DNA of 64,000 bases from Heliocidaris erythrogramma (GCA_025617745.1 CM046873.1:25589547-25653546), one strand, 5' to 3'; shown: positions 52,430 through 63,915, counted from the stretch's first letter. Numbers and translations: made by a program. Notes: generated by a model from the letters alone, not told the origin.

Positions 52430-52900
52430 TACATTGACAACTACTCAATTTAGTGTTATTCAGTCGTAAGGAACGGATCGCAACTACCTCGATCTGGGGT
52501 GGAACCCCCTTTTTATTCTGGGGAGAAACCTCCCTTTTATTATCACCCTTTCCTATGAAACAAGAAGTCTGATTCATTTCACATATGATACTACATAGCT
52601 TAGCATTTGCAATAATGAAAAGGTGTAGGACATAACGAATATATAGTATTTGGGCATGTTATAAGTTGTTTAATATGTTACGTTTCACATAATGATACTC
52701 CAAAGCTTAGCACTTGAGATCATAAAAAGGTGTAGGACATAACGAATGTACAGTATGTGGGCATGTTATAAGTCGTTTAATATGTTACGTTTCATTCAGT
52801 TCTACGCTCAGTGGCGGATCGCAATTAACTCGATCTGGGGAGAAACCTCCCTTTTATTATCACCCTTTCCTATGAAACAAGAAGTTTGATTTGAACCTGT
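52430..52900 (+). repeat. Direct repeat pair, about 340 bp apart
   Basis: GGGGAGAAACCTCCCTTTTA then TTATCACCCTTTCCTATGAAAC at about 52520 and 52835; the 52560-52670 and 52680-52790 segments also repeat (GGTGTAGGACATAACGAAT). Could be the split direct repeats of a DIRS/Ngaro element. Confidence 0.7.
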
Positions 52901-53137
52901 TATTGTTTTAGCTTGTTGTTACAATGTTTTCATTGCATTACAACTTTCATTTTTGGTGGCGGGCTGTGCCCGTGTGGCGGCAAATTGTATTTTTTTCGCC
53001 CCTTCGCATTTATACTTGTTGCACACCACAGTAGATTACCTCATGGGAAGGTTGACTTTTGGAACATGATTTGGATTATTCTAATTGGCCATTGTTCTTT
53101 TAGAGCACCAAGTTGTTTACCAGGCAATTAAGTCCTG

Positions 53138-53440
53138 TTGTTGGCGTATAACCTGTACTCGCTGGTCGACGTAGTTCTGTTCACCTGTTTTGTATGCAGG
53201 GAACATTATTGCATTTTTATGGCCGGGGGGGGGGGGGGGGGGTTCAAACGCGTTATAGCCTGTACTCACTGGTCGTGATATTGTTCACCTGTTTTAATGC
53301 AGGGAACCTTGTTGCATTTTTATGGCCAGGGGGGTTATATTAGGTATAGCCTGTACTCACTGGTCTAAGTAATACTGTTCGCCTGTTCAATGCAGGGACT
53401 CTATTGCCCAATGGCAAGGGGGGCTAGAAGGTACTCGACT
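53138..53440 (+). repeat. Tandem repeat, three units of about 105 bp
   Basis: Each unit has CCTGTACTC(G/A)CTGGTC, GTTC(A/G)CCTGTT and TGCAGGGA, with TTGCATTTTTATGGCC in two. A G run lies at 53224-53241. Confidence 0.85.
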
Positions 53441-53499
53441 GTTGGTTGTTTAGATGCAGAGAGTATCGTGGTATGCACATGGTGGTTCCTGTGGTTTTT

Positions 53500-54150
53500 A
53501 ATCGTATCTGTCTGTACCATACAGATATACAAACACCTACAAACATATGATATATATTGAAAGAAATGGTCACTATGAGACGGTCGTAGCTTTTATTATC
53601 CTCGTTTGATTGTCAAGCTTTCGATCAGTGATCTTCATCAGGACTGTAAAAAAACACAAAATGATTTGTTTTTCTTACAATTGTTAAATACTTATCATTA
53701 TAATTATCATTAGTGTTGCTGTTATTGCTTTCGTTATTTTTATAATTGCTATTAGTAGTAGTAGTAGGATCTATATAACGAAAAACGAAAAACGAAAATG
53801 GAACAAATTATAATACTACTACATGCATAAACGAAAAGTAATAAGCAAAACAATTCTGCTGACAATAACTAATATCCAATATGAATAATCTATATATTAA
53901 TCGATATAGTGCTAATCATTGTAAAGTTTGATATAATTAAACTCATTACCTGTTAGGTTGTTGTGGTTATGCTATGGAGAGTGCTTGCTTGTGTGGTGGA
54001 TCATGTGATGTGACGTGATCAACCGCAAAAGCAAGTTAACTGATGCCCGTCCTTGTGGCGCCACCTTCATTCATGACATCCCATTACAGGAGTAGAGTCA
54101 GTGGAAACAGATGCTTGTAGTTATAGGTACTCGAATAAAATGATAATGGT
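53500..54150. other. Non-coding stretch
   Basis: No gene. GTA repeat near 53755-53766; TCAAGCTTTCGATC with CTTCATCAGGAC near 53610-53645 resembles retroelement end sequences, but the family is unclear. Confidence 0.35.
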
Positions 54151-54159
54151 AAAGTTATG

Positions 54160-54565
54160 TAAACTACAAGTTCTGGTATAGGTTCCAAATCCCCAGTAGC
54201 CTGGTCTAGGTCTTCAACAAAGCCTCCCCTAAGAGGAATTGAAGCGCCTTCTCAGGGTTGTTATCGTAGGTAGGACAACGGCTATAGGGCGGTGCTGGGA
54301 TATGGGAATGGGACTTAGGACAACTTTGGTGCTCATTGGTTCTAGGTTGGTGCTGACGAAAATGACGTGTGGGTTATAGCCCCTTCTCCATCGAACACTG
54401 TTGAATGAATGTGGAAGCTTGGGTCCATGGATAAGTTGGAGATTGTTCGAGTCCATCCAGTTTTCCAGCAACTCTCCATTCTCGTCTGTGTCTTGGTAGC
54501 CAATAGTATGACAGTTGAAACCTCCAATGAAGATTTTGTTTCTACCTTGGCAAACCATGAAAAAT
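54160..54565 (-). mobile_element. LINE endonuclease fragment
   Basis: Minus strand: GRNKIFIGGFNCHTIGYQDT (the GDFN motif has lost D), SVRWRRGYNPHVIFVSTNL, PISQHRPIAVVLP (the SDHRP motif with Q). This is the middle and end of an APE-type endonuclease. The frame then shifts to GDLEPIPEL near 54175. Truncated on both sides. Confidence 0.75.
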
Positions 54566-54569
54566 TCAA

Positions 54570-56320
54570 CTTTCTTTGATTTGTCAATGCATGTAGCTTA
54601 CTGGAAATGAGTACATTCTTTAAAACAAAAGAAAACGTTTTGATATGAAAAAAATATGGATGCAGCTGAGTATATTTTCCAACTGACCTCTTCATACCTT
54701 TTATGATATTTTTTCAAATTGATGATTAAAAAGAACGAAATAACTAACAACTTATTTTCACCTTTATCAGAACTCGCCATTCTCCTAATAAAATATAATC
54801 CTACAACATGGTTTCATCAAAATGTGTCGCGAATATCATATCATATCACCTAAACGTAGGGAGTCATGCAGGACAACGCCGACTGTCCACTATCTCCAAG
54901 GAATCGCGTTTTGTCACTATTGTCCGAGCCATGCCGTCAGGGGCACATGCGCACCACGTGCATACTATGATCGTGATTATATGTGATAATACGTGCTGGG
55001 GTAAAAGGATAAGCTAGATATGAAACAAAATTACTTCCAGGGAAAACTATCGCCAGTTTCTCATATCTATTTTTATAAATATATATATTTATATATAATG
55101 AACCAGTAATGTCAGATAAATTGAATGGCCTGTCATAGAGAATATACGTAATACCATTTTAAGGGGTTTCCCCACTGATACCACACCTAAAGAGCACGTT
55201 CATGTTAGTGTCACTGTATTAAAGTAGATATTCAAAGAAAATCACAAATATGGCAATTAATGTATCACTAGAAACTGGGAAGCTTACAGATGGCAATCTT
55301 ATAAGTTTTATGTCAACTGCGTATCTGGTGATTATAAAAACAACACAAATAAAAGCTCTTCTCAGCATCTGGAATATCCGAGGATTCGCCAGAAATATAG
55401 CGATGTTTTGATGTCGTCACACTCGGGATCGATCCTGCTTAAGCAGACGACGTCCTATAATGAATGAACGTAATTGCAATGCAATTATTTATCAAATTAT
55501 AAAGAGTTTGGTGTATTTAAACATGACCTTATTTCACACCATTATAAAGGGAAAGTGAAACTGATTCTGATAGCTAAAACCGTTTGATTGTAAATACATA
55601 GGAGAAGGGTCAATGATCAATGAAATAAACCCCACTTTCAAATTGAAAAGCCCTCCGAATAATAGCAGGATGGTATTCGTTCCCTCTTGAAACGCCGAAC
55701 ATGCCCCGGTGCAAACAGCTGAAAATACAATGGCGTCTTATTTTGTTTACAAGTGACTGATTCCTTTATTTTTTTAACGCTGCATTTTTCATCAAAATAA
55801 TACCATACACGAAGTTAAGAGTGAGGCAACAGACTAACATTAAGACTGACGCTAGTGAAGGAAGAGAAATAAGTGAAGAGGAGATGACAAAATAGGCTCT
55901 GAAAAATGTGTAAGATGTTATGGGACATCGTCTGCTTAGCCAGGACTGGTCCAGGGTGTGTCGTCACATATCTCAGCAGCGTTCGAGGAGCTCTTCAGCT
56001 GCTATATCGGGGGCTGTATTTTACCGTTTTATAATTGATAATAATCATTACTTCAAATGTTTCCAAGCGTTGAATTTGGATAACCTTGTTTAATTTATGC
56101 CATCTATGCAATAATAAGTATTAAGCCAATATTTAAAATCATCAACGTTCTACTTTAAAGAGTTGCGACATGGACGTCCCACTTTTCTGGAAACAAAATG
56201 GCGTTCGAATTCTTTCTATTGAGAACACCCTATTGCTCATCGGAATTGAATAGAAATGTTACGTAATAGTGGAAACAAAATGGCGTTCAAATCCCCAGTT
56301 GTCGAAACTCTCTAATACAG
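54570..56320. other. Intergenic, no gene seen
   Basis: 1.7 kb of AT-rich sequence with only short chance ORFs. Confidence 0.4.
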
Positions 56321-56336
56321 GGACGCTAGTTCATGT

Positions 56337-56494
56337 CAGTGCCGTATATAGATAGAGTCTGGCCAACTCGGCTCCAGTTGGGTAACAACATGACGCATAT
56401 TTCTTTGTTGCAAGCTTACATAACAAAGGAATATACGCCATGTTGCTACCCAACTGAAACCGAGTTGGCCAGACTCTCTCTATATACGGCACTG
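56337..56494. mobile_element. 158-bp hAT-like MITE
   Basis: Near-perfect palindrome: CAGTGCCGTATATAGA with TCTGGCCAACTCGG and CAGTTGGGTA on both sides. Flanked by an exact 8-bp duplication GTTCATGT (56329-56336 and 56495-56502). CAG ends and 8-bp duplication are typical of hAT. Confidence 0.9.
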
Positions 56495-56579
56495 GTTCAT
56501 GTAGTATATATGCGCCCCTGTAGGCACTGTACGAGCATTAGCGACAAGATTTTTTTTTTATGCCTAATTAATTAGAAGA

Positions 56580-57509
56580 TGGGCGAGTTAATTAGCTAAT
56601 TAGGATGAGTATATTGTGGTCGGTTTGGATCAGGTTCATACATTTTTGAAGGTTTTGTATTCTACCAGGACTACGTTACACAAATGTTAGCAATTTATCA
56701 TATGATCACTATAGTTACTCGTGCACTTAATATTTTGCTTTCAGTCGCATAATACAATTACATAGCGATCAATTGCAAAATGGGAATCTTTGTGTAGTAA
56801 TTGGCGTACAGTGCCAATTGTCTGGGTTTGACTCCCAGTAGAGTCAGTTTTTGCAAACCTGGACATAATTATTTTTCTAATAACTCATGGGATAGTTGGT
56901 TTCCTTTATTAAGAAACACACTGTATGTTGCAAAATTTTTACAAAAACTTCAATGGGCTGAACAGCAAACTCTTGCTGAGAGCTCCGGTGGGCATATCAA
57001 GTGGGTTACTCTTCTCAAAACAACTGAATGACAATATGTTTTACGACACAAACTGAACAAACTATTATCAATACAAAATAACTATTAAAAAAAGAAGCAT
57101 GTCACATCAAAGATGTATCCATTTATCACTTTTAGATCATTTTTGAATACATTTCTATAGCACGTTCTGCGTATCAGTTACTAGTAGGTTATAATAATAA
57201 ATAGTAAAACTGGCTTCTTTTACAACCTTAAGGATGGCGCCATGGAAACTTAAAATTAACTCCTCATTTGAAGTGTATGGGATATAAGATCTCATGTGTC
57301 ATTTCCAAGCGTAGTGTGTGTGTGGGTGGGCCTGTTTAGCAGTATGTCCGAGGACATTTTCGGACAGAGAACAAAAAAAAATCATGAGAACAATGGTCCT
57401 CGGAAGCCGGACAATAGTCCTCGAACGTCGAACAATGAATTTGTGCTTTATTCCGTCGACTGTCCGAGGACGAGGAACAATACTTGTCCTCGGCAGTAAA
57501 GCCATGTAA

Positions 57510-57549
<40 letters not shown>

Positions 57550-57690
57550 AAGGTATATGTCGGTCTGCATGTTTGTGAGCGGTATCCACTTCAATCGTCT
57601 TTCCAGATGAAACATCACATTTGGGAGAGTTACACGAATATTTTCTTTTTTTTCGTAGATGCTGACGTTTGATCATGCTTCTTGTCTATT
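56580..57690. other. Intergenic, no gene seen
   Basis: Short ORFs only. Around 57345-57490 the motif TCCTCGG/CCGAGGAC recurs five to six times in both orientations. Confidence 0.4.
57513..57545. repeat. (TG)n microsatellite
   Basis: Uninterrupted run. Confidence 0.95.
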
Positions 57691-57815
57691 AACTTGATCG
57701 ATATTTGCAGATCAAAAAATTGTCTATACCATTATTAATTTCTTCTCGGATGAAGTGGAAAATCAAGAGTAATTATGTGATTAATTTTGCCCGAAGTTGC
57801 AGATCTTACAAAACA

Positions 57816-57950
57816 GGGGACCGTTTCATCAAGTGTTTTGTCAGTGATTTTTACCTACAAATTTGCTCTCAGCCAATCGGATGCAAGGATTTCAGTAGCT
57901 TATAACAGTTGTCGGTGAAAATCACTGATGAAAAACACTTGATGAAACGC
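57816..57950. repeat. Small inverted-repeat element
   Basis: CGTTTCATCAAGTGTTTT then GTCAGTGATTTTTACC near 57822 against GGTGAAAATCACTGATGA and AAACACTTGATGAAACG near 57913-57950. About 130 bp; related to 15985-16080. Confidence 0.65.
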
Positions 57951-58239
57951 TGCCCAGCTATACAAAGGTGTTTTTTCTTGAAATCAACTCAAAGCAGACT
58001 TATCTTACCCGGATGGAAGACTCTTCGTAACAAATACAAGTTCACCAATTGCCGCGGCTGCGCAGCTTGTTCTAATCAAAGAAACGTTTCAGTCAGCATG
58101 ATGCATTTCGTGGTATAATTTCAGTGTTTATCAGTAAACCTATACTCAACGGTCGGTAACGATTTGGTATGGAGAATTATCTTATTCAACAACTGAAGCC
58201 ACTGCAATAGGCGCAGGGGCTATAAACATTTTTTTCAAC

Positions 58240-61200
58240 TTCAACGGTGGACATCGGACATAGACTTTTTTTCTGGACATCGCATTTTTGTTTCCATTTT
58301 CTAAATTCTACTTTGGAGAAAATGGTAAGTTTCAATATCTAAGATGCCGTGTTTTTGAGCTAAGATAAGGTCCAAATCTGAGACAATTAGATTCATTTCT
58401 ACCTCATAGTGTTAGCTTTTCTATAATAGACGAATTTGAAATGGATAAAAATAATGGTGATGACGATACATGAGATGCTTAAAGATTGCTTTTAAATACG
58501 TAATGAGATCAGATTCATTAAAAAAAATTGCCATGTAAAATGCAAGAAGTTCATCCTTCATTTAACCGTCGATAAAGTTTCCATCTGTTTTCAGCCATAT
58601 CTCCAAAAATCAGGTTGGAGATACATGTATACATTAGAATAATTATAAACAATTGTAAGGAAATATACAACAGCTTTGGCAACTCTCGTGGAAATAAATA
58701 CAATGTGAAAGGAAATGAGAGAAAAATGGTTGCGTAACTTAAATCAAAGTTACCCAGAGCTGTCATCCCTTTTTTATTTCTTTGCAAAGGTTGAAAAAAT
58801 GTTTAGAATTATTCTAATGTATACGTGTATCTCAAAGCATTCGCTTGTATCCAGCTGAGGCATGCAGCTTGGCTTTTTTCAAAATTCGCCTGCCCCCGAC
58901 AAAGGAATTAATTAATAAGGTTGAAGATTTGTCAATCTGTCGGTCAATAGCCCTGTTTACTAATTTTATGCATACTTCTTGAACAAAAGTTTCTCTTGAC
59001 GATTAAAAGGTCGCCAGAGGCTTGCCCGACATAGCAATATCTAATGTATGCAAAATGGATTCCATCCATAGAGATGCCTTTATGCATATCAGGTGCACTA
59101 AATAGTTGGTAGCTAAGGATTCTGGAGAGAAACATGCATAAATTGAATCTGGTATCGCCGAAACCAATGACCCGTCTCCGTGGTCTAGTGGTTAAGGCAT
59201 TGGCGTTCTAAGCCAACGACCCGGGTTCGATTCCCGGCGGAGATATCTTTTCAACCTTTGGAAACATTTCAAAAAAGGAGGACAGCTCTGGGGAACTATG
59301 ATTTAAGTTACGCAACCATTATTATCTCATTTCCTTTCACATTGTATTTATTTCCACGAGACTTGCCAAAGCCTGTTGGTATATGCTATTTCCTTACAAT
59401 TATATATATATATAATGTGTGAGAAATTTGTTCTAATACTATAGCATTGCCAACTCTCGTGGGTAAATTTACATATGTGAGAAATCAATTGAATTGATCG
59501 AGAGAAATAATTTGCGTAGCTAAATTCATTGTTCCTCCTTACTGACTTCCTTTCTGTGGAAATAACTGCAGGGTTTGCAAAAACTGTCTCCGCCGGGAGT
59601 CGAACCCGGGTCTTTGGCAGTGTACGCCTAACGCCTTAACCACTAGACCACGGAGGCGGGTTGAGTGGTTTTCGGCTACACCAGGCACAAATACCGACAG
59701 GCAGCCCCTGCAACCCTTCGCAGTTAATTTATTCCTTTTCTTTGAGGGACAGAGGAGATTGAACAATGAAAAGCCGCATGCCTAGCAAGATCCATGGCGG
59801 ATTCATGTATTAGAATTAATTAATTATTTACAATGTGTGAGAAATTTGTTCTAATACTATAGCATTGGCAACTCTCGTGGGTAAATTTACATATGTGAGA
59901 AATCAATTGAATTGATTGAGAGAAATAATTTGCGTAGCTAAATTCATTGCGTAGCTAAATTCATGGCGTAGCTAAATTCATTGCGTAGCTAAATTCACTC
60001 CCGGCGGAGACAGTTTTTGCAAACCCTGCAGTTATTTCCACAGAAAGGAAGTCAGTAAGGAGGAACAATGAATTTAGCTACGCAAATTATTTCAACTGAT
60101 TTCTCACATATATATATATATATATATACACACACATTAATAACAATATACTCCATCTAAATTATTTGGGAAGTATTTTGTGACTTCATATCCAATTCCT
60201 CGGATTTAATCACATATAAACTATTTTAGTTTAATAACTTCAAATAGATTAAAAGTATTCATTTGATACCATAATGCCATAGGTTCTTCTTCAACAGAAT
60301 GGAATCGTTCAATCTGAAATATAACTGGGGTTATGTAACAATTGTATATTTCGTATTATTAGTACGTGAAAGTTTACTACGCGAAACATTGTAAAATAGT
60401 GAACTGGATGATTTTATCTGGTTCCCTATTTTAGCACTAACCACAAAATTTTAGATATCTGTTGAATATAAAGAAATTTGCTTCCTCAATTTACACAAGT
60501 ATATATATTTTTTTATTGTATTAGTCTTTTTTAAAACTTTTTTATAGGCCTACGTTAATAAGTCAAGCTGCAAAAATTGATATACACAGTTAAGGAATCA
60601 GTATGATAAACGACACCCGTTTAATAGATAATTCCTCTTTGTGAATTTCTTTCTTTAATTTGCAGTTATCAATTCACAGCTTGGTGTTTTTCAACGCAAC
60701 CACACTGTCATGCCTCATGTTGATATCAGGCGAGTTTAATGTTCATTGACAAAAGGTTTCCATATCAATTCCAGGGTATTCATATTCATAGTGGTGTAGC
60801 TTGTGGGCCGGGGGAAACTTGCCCTTTCCCATCGACTGGCGAAGATAGGGAGAGTGGGAAGGCATCGTGAAAAGAAGATGATAACATCCCCTCCACGCCC
60901 CCCCCCCCCCCCCCCCATTCCTCCTCCGTCGATTCCTATCACAATTCACCATCAGTTAATGGTTCCCAATACTATTTGCGCCCTAAGAATGTCTAGACCA
61001 CCGTTTGCCCACTACAAAGTCGTATTCTAAGCATTCCGGTTAATGCATGGGAGTCACACTCTCAAGTAGAGCTCTATACCCCTTCACGTGTAGCGACTGA
61101 TCTGTGATCCTGATAGCATGTGTTAATCAATTATTAACACATAAGAAGAAGCCCTGGTGAACTAACACTCTCTTCCAACAACAGAATTTTTTTTTTCTTG

Positions 61201-61481
61201 AAATGATATTTCTTTTCAACTTATTTGGAATTAAATTATTCAACACACATAACCTGATAACTGTATTGTTAAAACTAACGCAACAGAATGCCGTTTATGC
61301 TCCGATGGCTACGGTGTAACCTACACTCTACCGATGTTTAAAAAGTGTGAAGTGAAGACGGTCAACGGAAGCCGGGTGCAGCTCATACCTAAGCTCATCC
61401 CTCGACGATTCGCAGATAAGAATTGCGCGGGAAGACTGCACAACGGCATTCCACTGGGTGATCGCTTCTGTCGTATTCCAG
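58240..61481 (+). CDS. Secreted Cys-domain protein, copy 3, incomplete
   Basis: Third paralogue, on the plus strand, head-to-head with copy 2. ATG at 58322-58324 ends exon 1 (donor GTAAGTTTCA). Exon 2 at 60666-60729 is 64 bp after acceptor CTTTAATTTGCAG and reads LSIHSLVFFNATTLSCLMLI then S; its donor is GCGAGT. Exon 3 at 61287-61481 encodes the Cys-rich domain with all five cysteines and a GTTTGT donor. The leader is weaker than in copy 2 but still hydrophobic. Intron 1 (2.3 kb) holds tRNA-bearing elements; a Tc1 element follows exon 3 within 350 bp. No EGF or Ser/Thr exon is visible before the window ends, so they lie further right or are absent. Confidence 0.6.
58250..58324 (+). CDS. Exon 1 (5'UTR plus ATG), copy 3
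   Basis: Contains GGACATCGCATTTTTGTTTC and ends TACTTTGGAGAAAATG before GTAAGTTTCA, aligned with exon 1 of copies 1 and 2. 5' limit unknown. Confidence 0.65.
58651..59401 (+). mobile_element. TIR element carrying tRNA-Arg, copy 3
   Basis: About 750 bp. Left arm AATTGTAAGGAAATATACAA, CAACTCTCGTGGAAATAAAT, ACAATGTGAAAGGAAATGAG; the right arm is its complement, ending CCTTACAATT at 59401. The interior 58800-59170 is partly shared with 39915-40090. The tRNA sits at the inner edge of the right arm. It lies in intron 1 of gene copy 3. Confidence 0.8.
59174..59244 (+). tRNA. tRNA-Arg(TCT) in mobile element
   Basis: Identical to 40093-40163 except the last acceptor base (T for C, giving a G-T pair). 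A box, B box and anticodon TCT are intact. Confidence 0.8.
59402..60128 (-). mobile_element. Related TIR element with tRNA-like sequence
   Basis: Left part GTGTGAGAAATTTGTTC, AATAATTTGCGTAGCTAAAT, TTCCTCCTTACTGACTTCC; the right arm at 60000-60110 is the complement. The tRNA-like sequence is on the minus strand at 59587-59658. The left-end sequence is duplicated at 59832-59950, followed by four to five GCGTAGCTAAATTCATT units to 60000. Confidence 0.75.
59587..59658 (-). tRNA. tRNA-like sequence, altered anticodon arm
   Basis: Acceptor, D and T arms match the tRNA-Arg copies (CCTCCGTGGTCTAGTGGTTA, CCCGGGTTCGACTCCCGG). The anticodon arm reads GTTAGGC-GTACACT-GCC, an ACA-like anticodon. Probably a decayed or diverged copy. 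Confidence 0.6.
60666..60729 (+). CDS. Signal-peptide exon, copy 3
   Basis: 64 bp, strong acceptor TTTGCAG, GC-type donor GCGAGT, phase 0 in and 1 out. Confidence 0.7.
61287..61481 (+). CDS. Cys-rich domain exon, copy 3
   Basis: 195 bp, phase 1-1, acceptor CGCAACAG. Reads CRLCSDGYGVTYTLPMFKKC, EVKTVNGSRVQLIPKLIPRR, FADKNCAGRLHNGIPLGD, RFCRIPG. Three residues shorter than copies 1 and 2 between Cys4 and Cys5. Confidence 0.75.
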
Positions 61482-61724
61482 GTTTGTAATTCAATAGATA
61501 TTGTGAGGGCTTCCTCTCCCCATGCATACAAATAATTGTCCAGGAGAGTTGTCCCATCTTGGTAGTCTAGACGGTTGCTGTCAAGTCTTTGTTCTGTTAA
61601 GGAGGTATCTCCCTGGTTCTGTACACAAATGAAATATATATATTGTACAAATGATATAAACAGAAAGTTGGTAGTTAACAGATGAGGTAATGAGAATTAT
61701 ATCTTTTTTTGTGTGTGCATAAAC

Positions 61725-61785
<61 letters not shown>
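61725..61785. repeat. (TA)n microsatellite
   Basis: TA run directly at the left end of the Tc1 element, consistent with its TA target preference. Confidence 0.95.
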
Positions 61786-61789
<4 letters not shown>

Positions 61790-63915
61790 TCTGCAATTCA
61801 ACTTTGAGTCTTGATATCTTTTTGGCGGCTTTTTAATCATTCTTGATTTTTAGATCATTGGAAAGTTCATTTATCCCCCTTCACATCTATGCCCCATTTG
61901 TAATGGTTATGTCATCCTTGAATGCACAGCACCCCTGAATAGAGGGCAAAGTAAAAAGTGAAAAGTTGCAAATGGAATGGCTATCTTGGCTATTGTCTAT
62001 TGCTTTTGTTGCAATGTCGGGTGTGTGTGAATGATGTTGAATGGGTCATGAATGATTCAACAAGTTTATTTCCTGTTTGGTAGATGAAATGTGCCTTGCA
62101 CAAGCTTTATGCTTGGCAGTGCTTACTTTTAAAGAGTAGCTGTTCGCGTATGTTAACATGCCACGTCTATCAAATGTTGAGAAGGCTCGAGCAATCGGCC
62201 AAATCGAAGCCGGTATTCCCCAAAGAGAAGTTGCTGCTCAATTTGGAGTGAGTCCCAGTACCATCTCCAGATTATTGGCAAAGTTCCGGGAAACTGGGGA
62301 TGTCAAGGACAGACCAAGGAGTGGTCGTCCAAAGAAGACAACCCAACAAGAAGACCGCTTCCTGACCCTTTCTGCCCTGCGGAATCGAAGGTTACCTTCC
62401 AGGAACCTGCAAGGACGATTTGCTCGAAGATTTGCCAAGCGACTCGCCGACCAGACCATCAGGAGCAGACTTCACGCAGCCAATTTAAGAGCTCACAAGG
62501 CAGCAAGAAGACCTGAACTTTCGGCCTTGCATCGTCACTCCCGTCAACGCTGGTATTTGCAACATATTCGATGGAACCGGGAAATGGCAGAATGTCCTTT
62601 TTACAGATGAATCCAGATTCTGCTTGAGGAAACTGGACGGAAGGGTGAAAGTGTGGCGTCGCCGTGGGGAACGCTTTGCTGACTGCTGCATCGACCGGGT
62701 AACAGCGTTTGGAGGAGGCAGTGTCATGGTGTGGGGTTGCATATCTGCTGAGGGAAAGACACAGCTTATCATCGTTGATGGAAACCTCACAGCAGAGAGA
62801 TACCGAGACAACATTCTTCGGGCAGAGGTCATCCCATACATGCGCAATCTTGGACCAAACGTCCGCCCACACAGAGCAAGGATCATCACCGAATACCTGC
62901 AGGAGGAGGCAGTGACGAGGATGGATTGGCCTGCGAACAGCCCTGACTTGAACCCAATCGAGCACCTGTGGGACCAGCTTGGCAGTGCTGTACGCGCCAG
63001 AGTGACAGATCACACTACACTGGCTGAGTTGCGACAGATCCTTATCGAAGAGTGGAACCTCATCCCACAGCAACGCATCACCAGGCTGGTGAGAAGCATG
63101 AGGAGGAGATGCCAGGCTGTCGTAGCTGTATTCGGATCTTCTACTCGCTACTGAACTTCTGATCCTTTGCTAATCCACATTTGATGTGCATGTTACTCAA
63201 AAACAAGTGCCAAACATTTTGTCATTTGCAAATTTGTGTATTTGTGTTTGTTTTTGTTTCGCTAGAGAGGGGGGAGAGAGTTAAAGAACATGATTTCACA
63301 TCAAGAAAGGGGAATGTGTTTGTTGATGTGAAAAGCAATCCAAGAGAAGAGGAGAGTTTGTGTTGCTTATGTTTCTGTGATAGGGTTACATGGCTGGAAA
63401 TGAGATAATTTGCTGAGGGGAGACTTTTTCCCCACCGCAGTTATGTACTGCTAAGGTGGAAACTTGCAATATTCTGCATGAAACCAAAACACAATATTAA
63501 TGTTATCACAATCGGTTGCTGATTAAAACACATTCCATCTTAAAACAAAAGAATAATTCCACTTCAAAATCACTGAAAACAATATCTGTCCACCAAACAA
63601 GGGATTACAGCAGAAACATGCACACCTAATACAAAATTAAACAAACCAAAAGGAACAAAAACAAAGAAACAAAACCTTTCATTCCAGTTAAGAACTTAGT
63701 GTGAACAATAACAATGCATTCTGCAACTTTTGACTTTGCCCTATATTTAGGTGCACTGCACATTTCGTGATTACATAATCAATACAAATGTGGTATCATT
63801 GTGAAGGTGAATAAACAAGCTTTACAATGATATCAAACTTGATGATGATCATACAGTTACTAGAGAGATATAAATGCTTAAACTTGAATTGCAGAACTTT
63901 TTTTGAGGGGTTTAT
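61786..63915 (+). mobile_element. Near-complete Tc1-like transposon
   Basis: About 2.1 kb. The left end AAAGTTCTGCAATTCAACTT and right end (complement) AAAAGTTCTGCAATTCAAGT belong to diverged TIRs of up to about 200 bp, with shared inner landmarks (GAAAAGTTGCA). Encodes a broken transposase at 62158-63154. A second copy of its 3' end is at 48924-49512. Confidence 0.85.
62158..63154 (+). pseudogene. Tc1-like transposase, frameshifted
   Basis: The first frame (62158-62610) holds the N-terminal HTH region IPQREVAAQFGVSPSTISRL and GRPKKTT, then NLQGRFARRFAKRLADQTIR. An extra A near 62582 shifts the frame. The second frame (from about 62590) reads VLFTDESRFCLR with the first catalytic Asp, then GGGSVMVWGCIS, and SPDLNPIEHLWD with the catalytic Glu. 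The segment expected to hold the second catalytic Asp (the family's QDNARPH) is short: it reads LGPNVRPHRARI, as if about 21 bases were lost. The copy is inactive for two independent reasons. Tc1 transposases cut and paste at TA. Confidence 0.9.

Noticed and set aside
60736-61030. Glycine- or proline-rich ORFs on both strands
   Set aside because: Caused by the C run at 60899-60916; the region is intron 2 of gene copy 3.
62459-63073. 204-codon minus-strand ORF
   Set aside because: It is the antisense shadow of the Tc1 transposase coding region.
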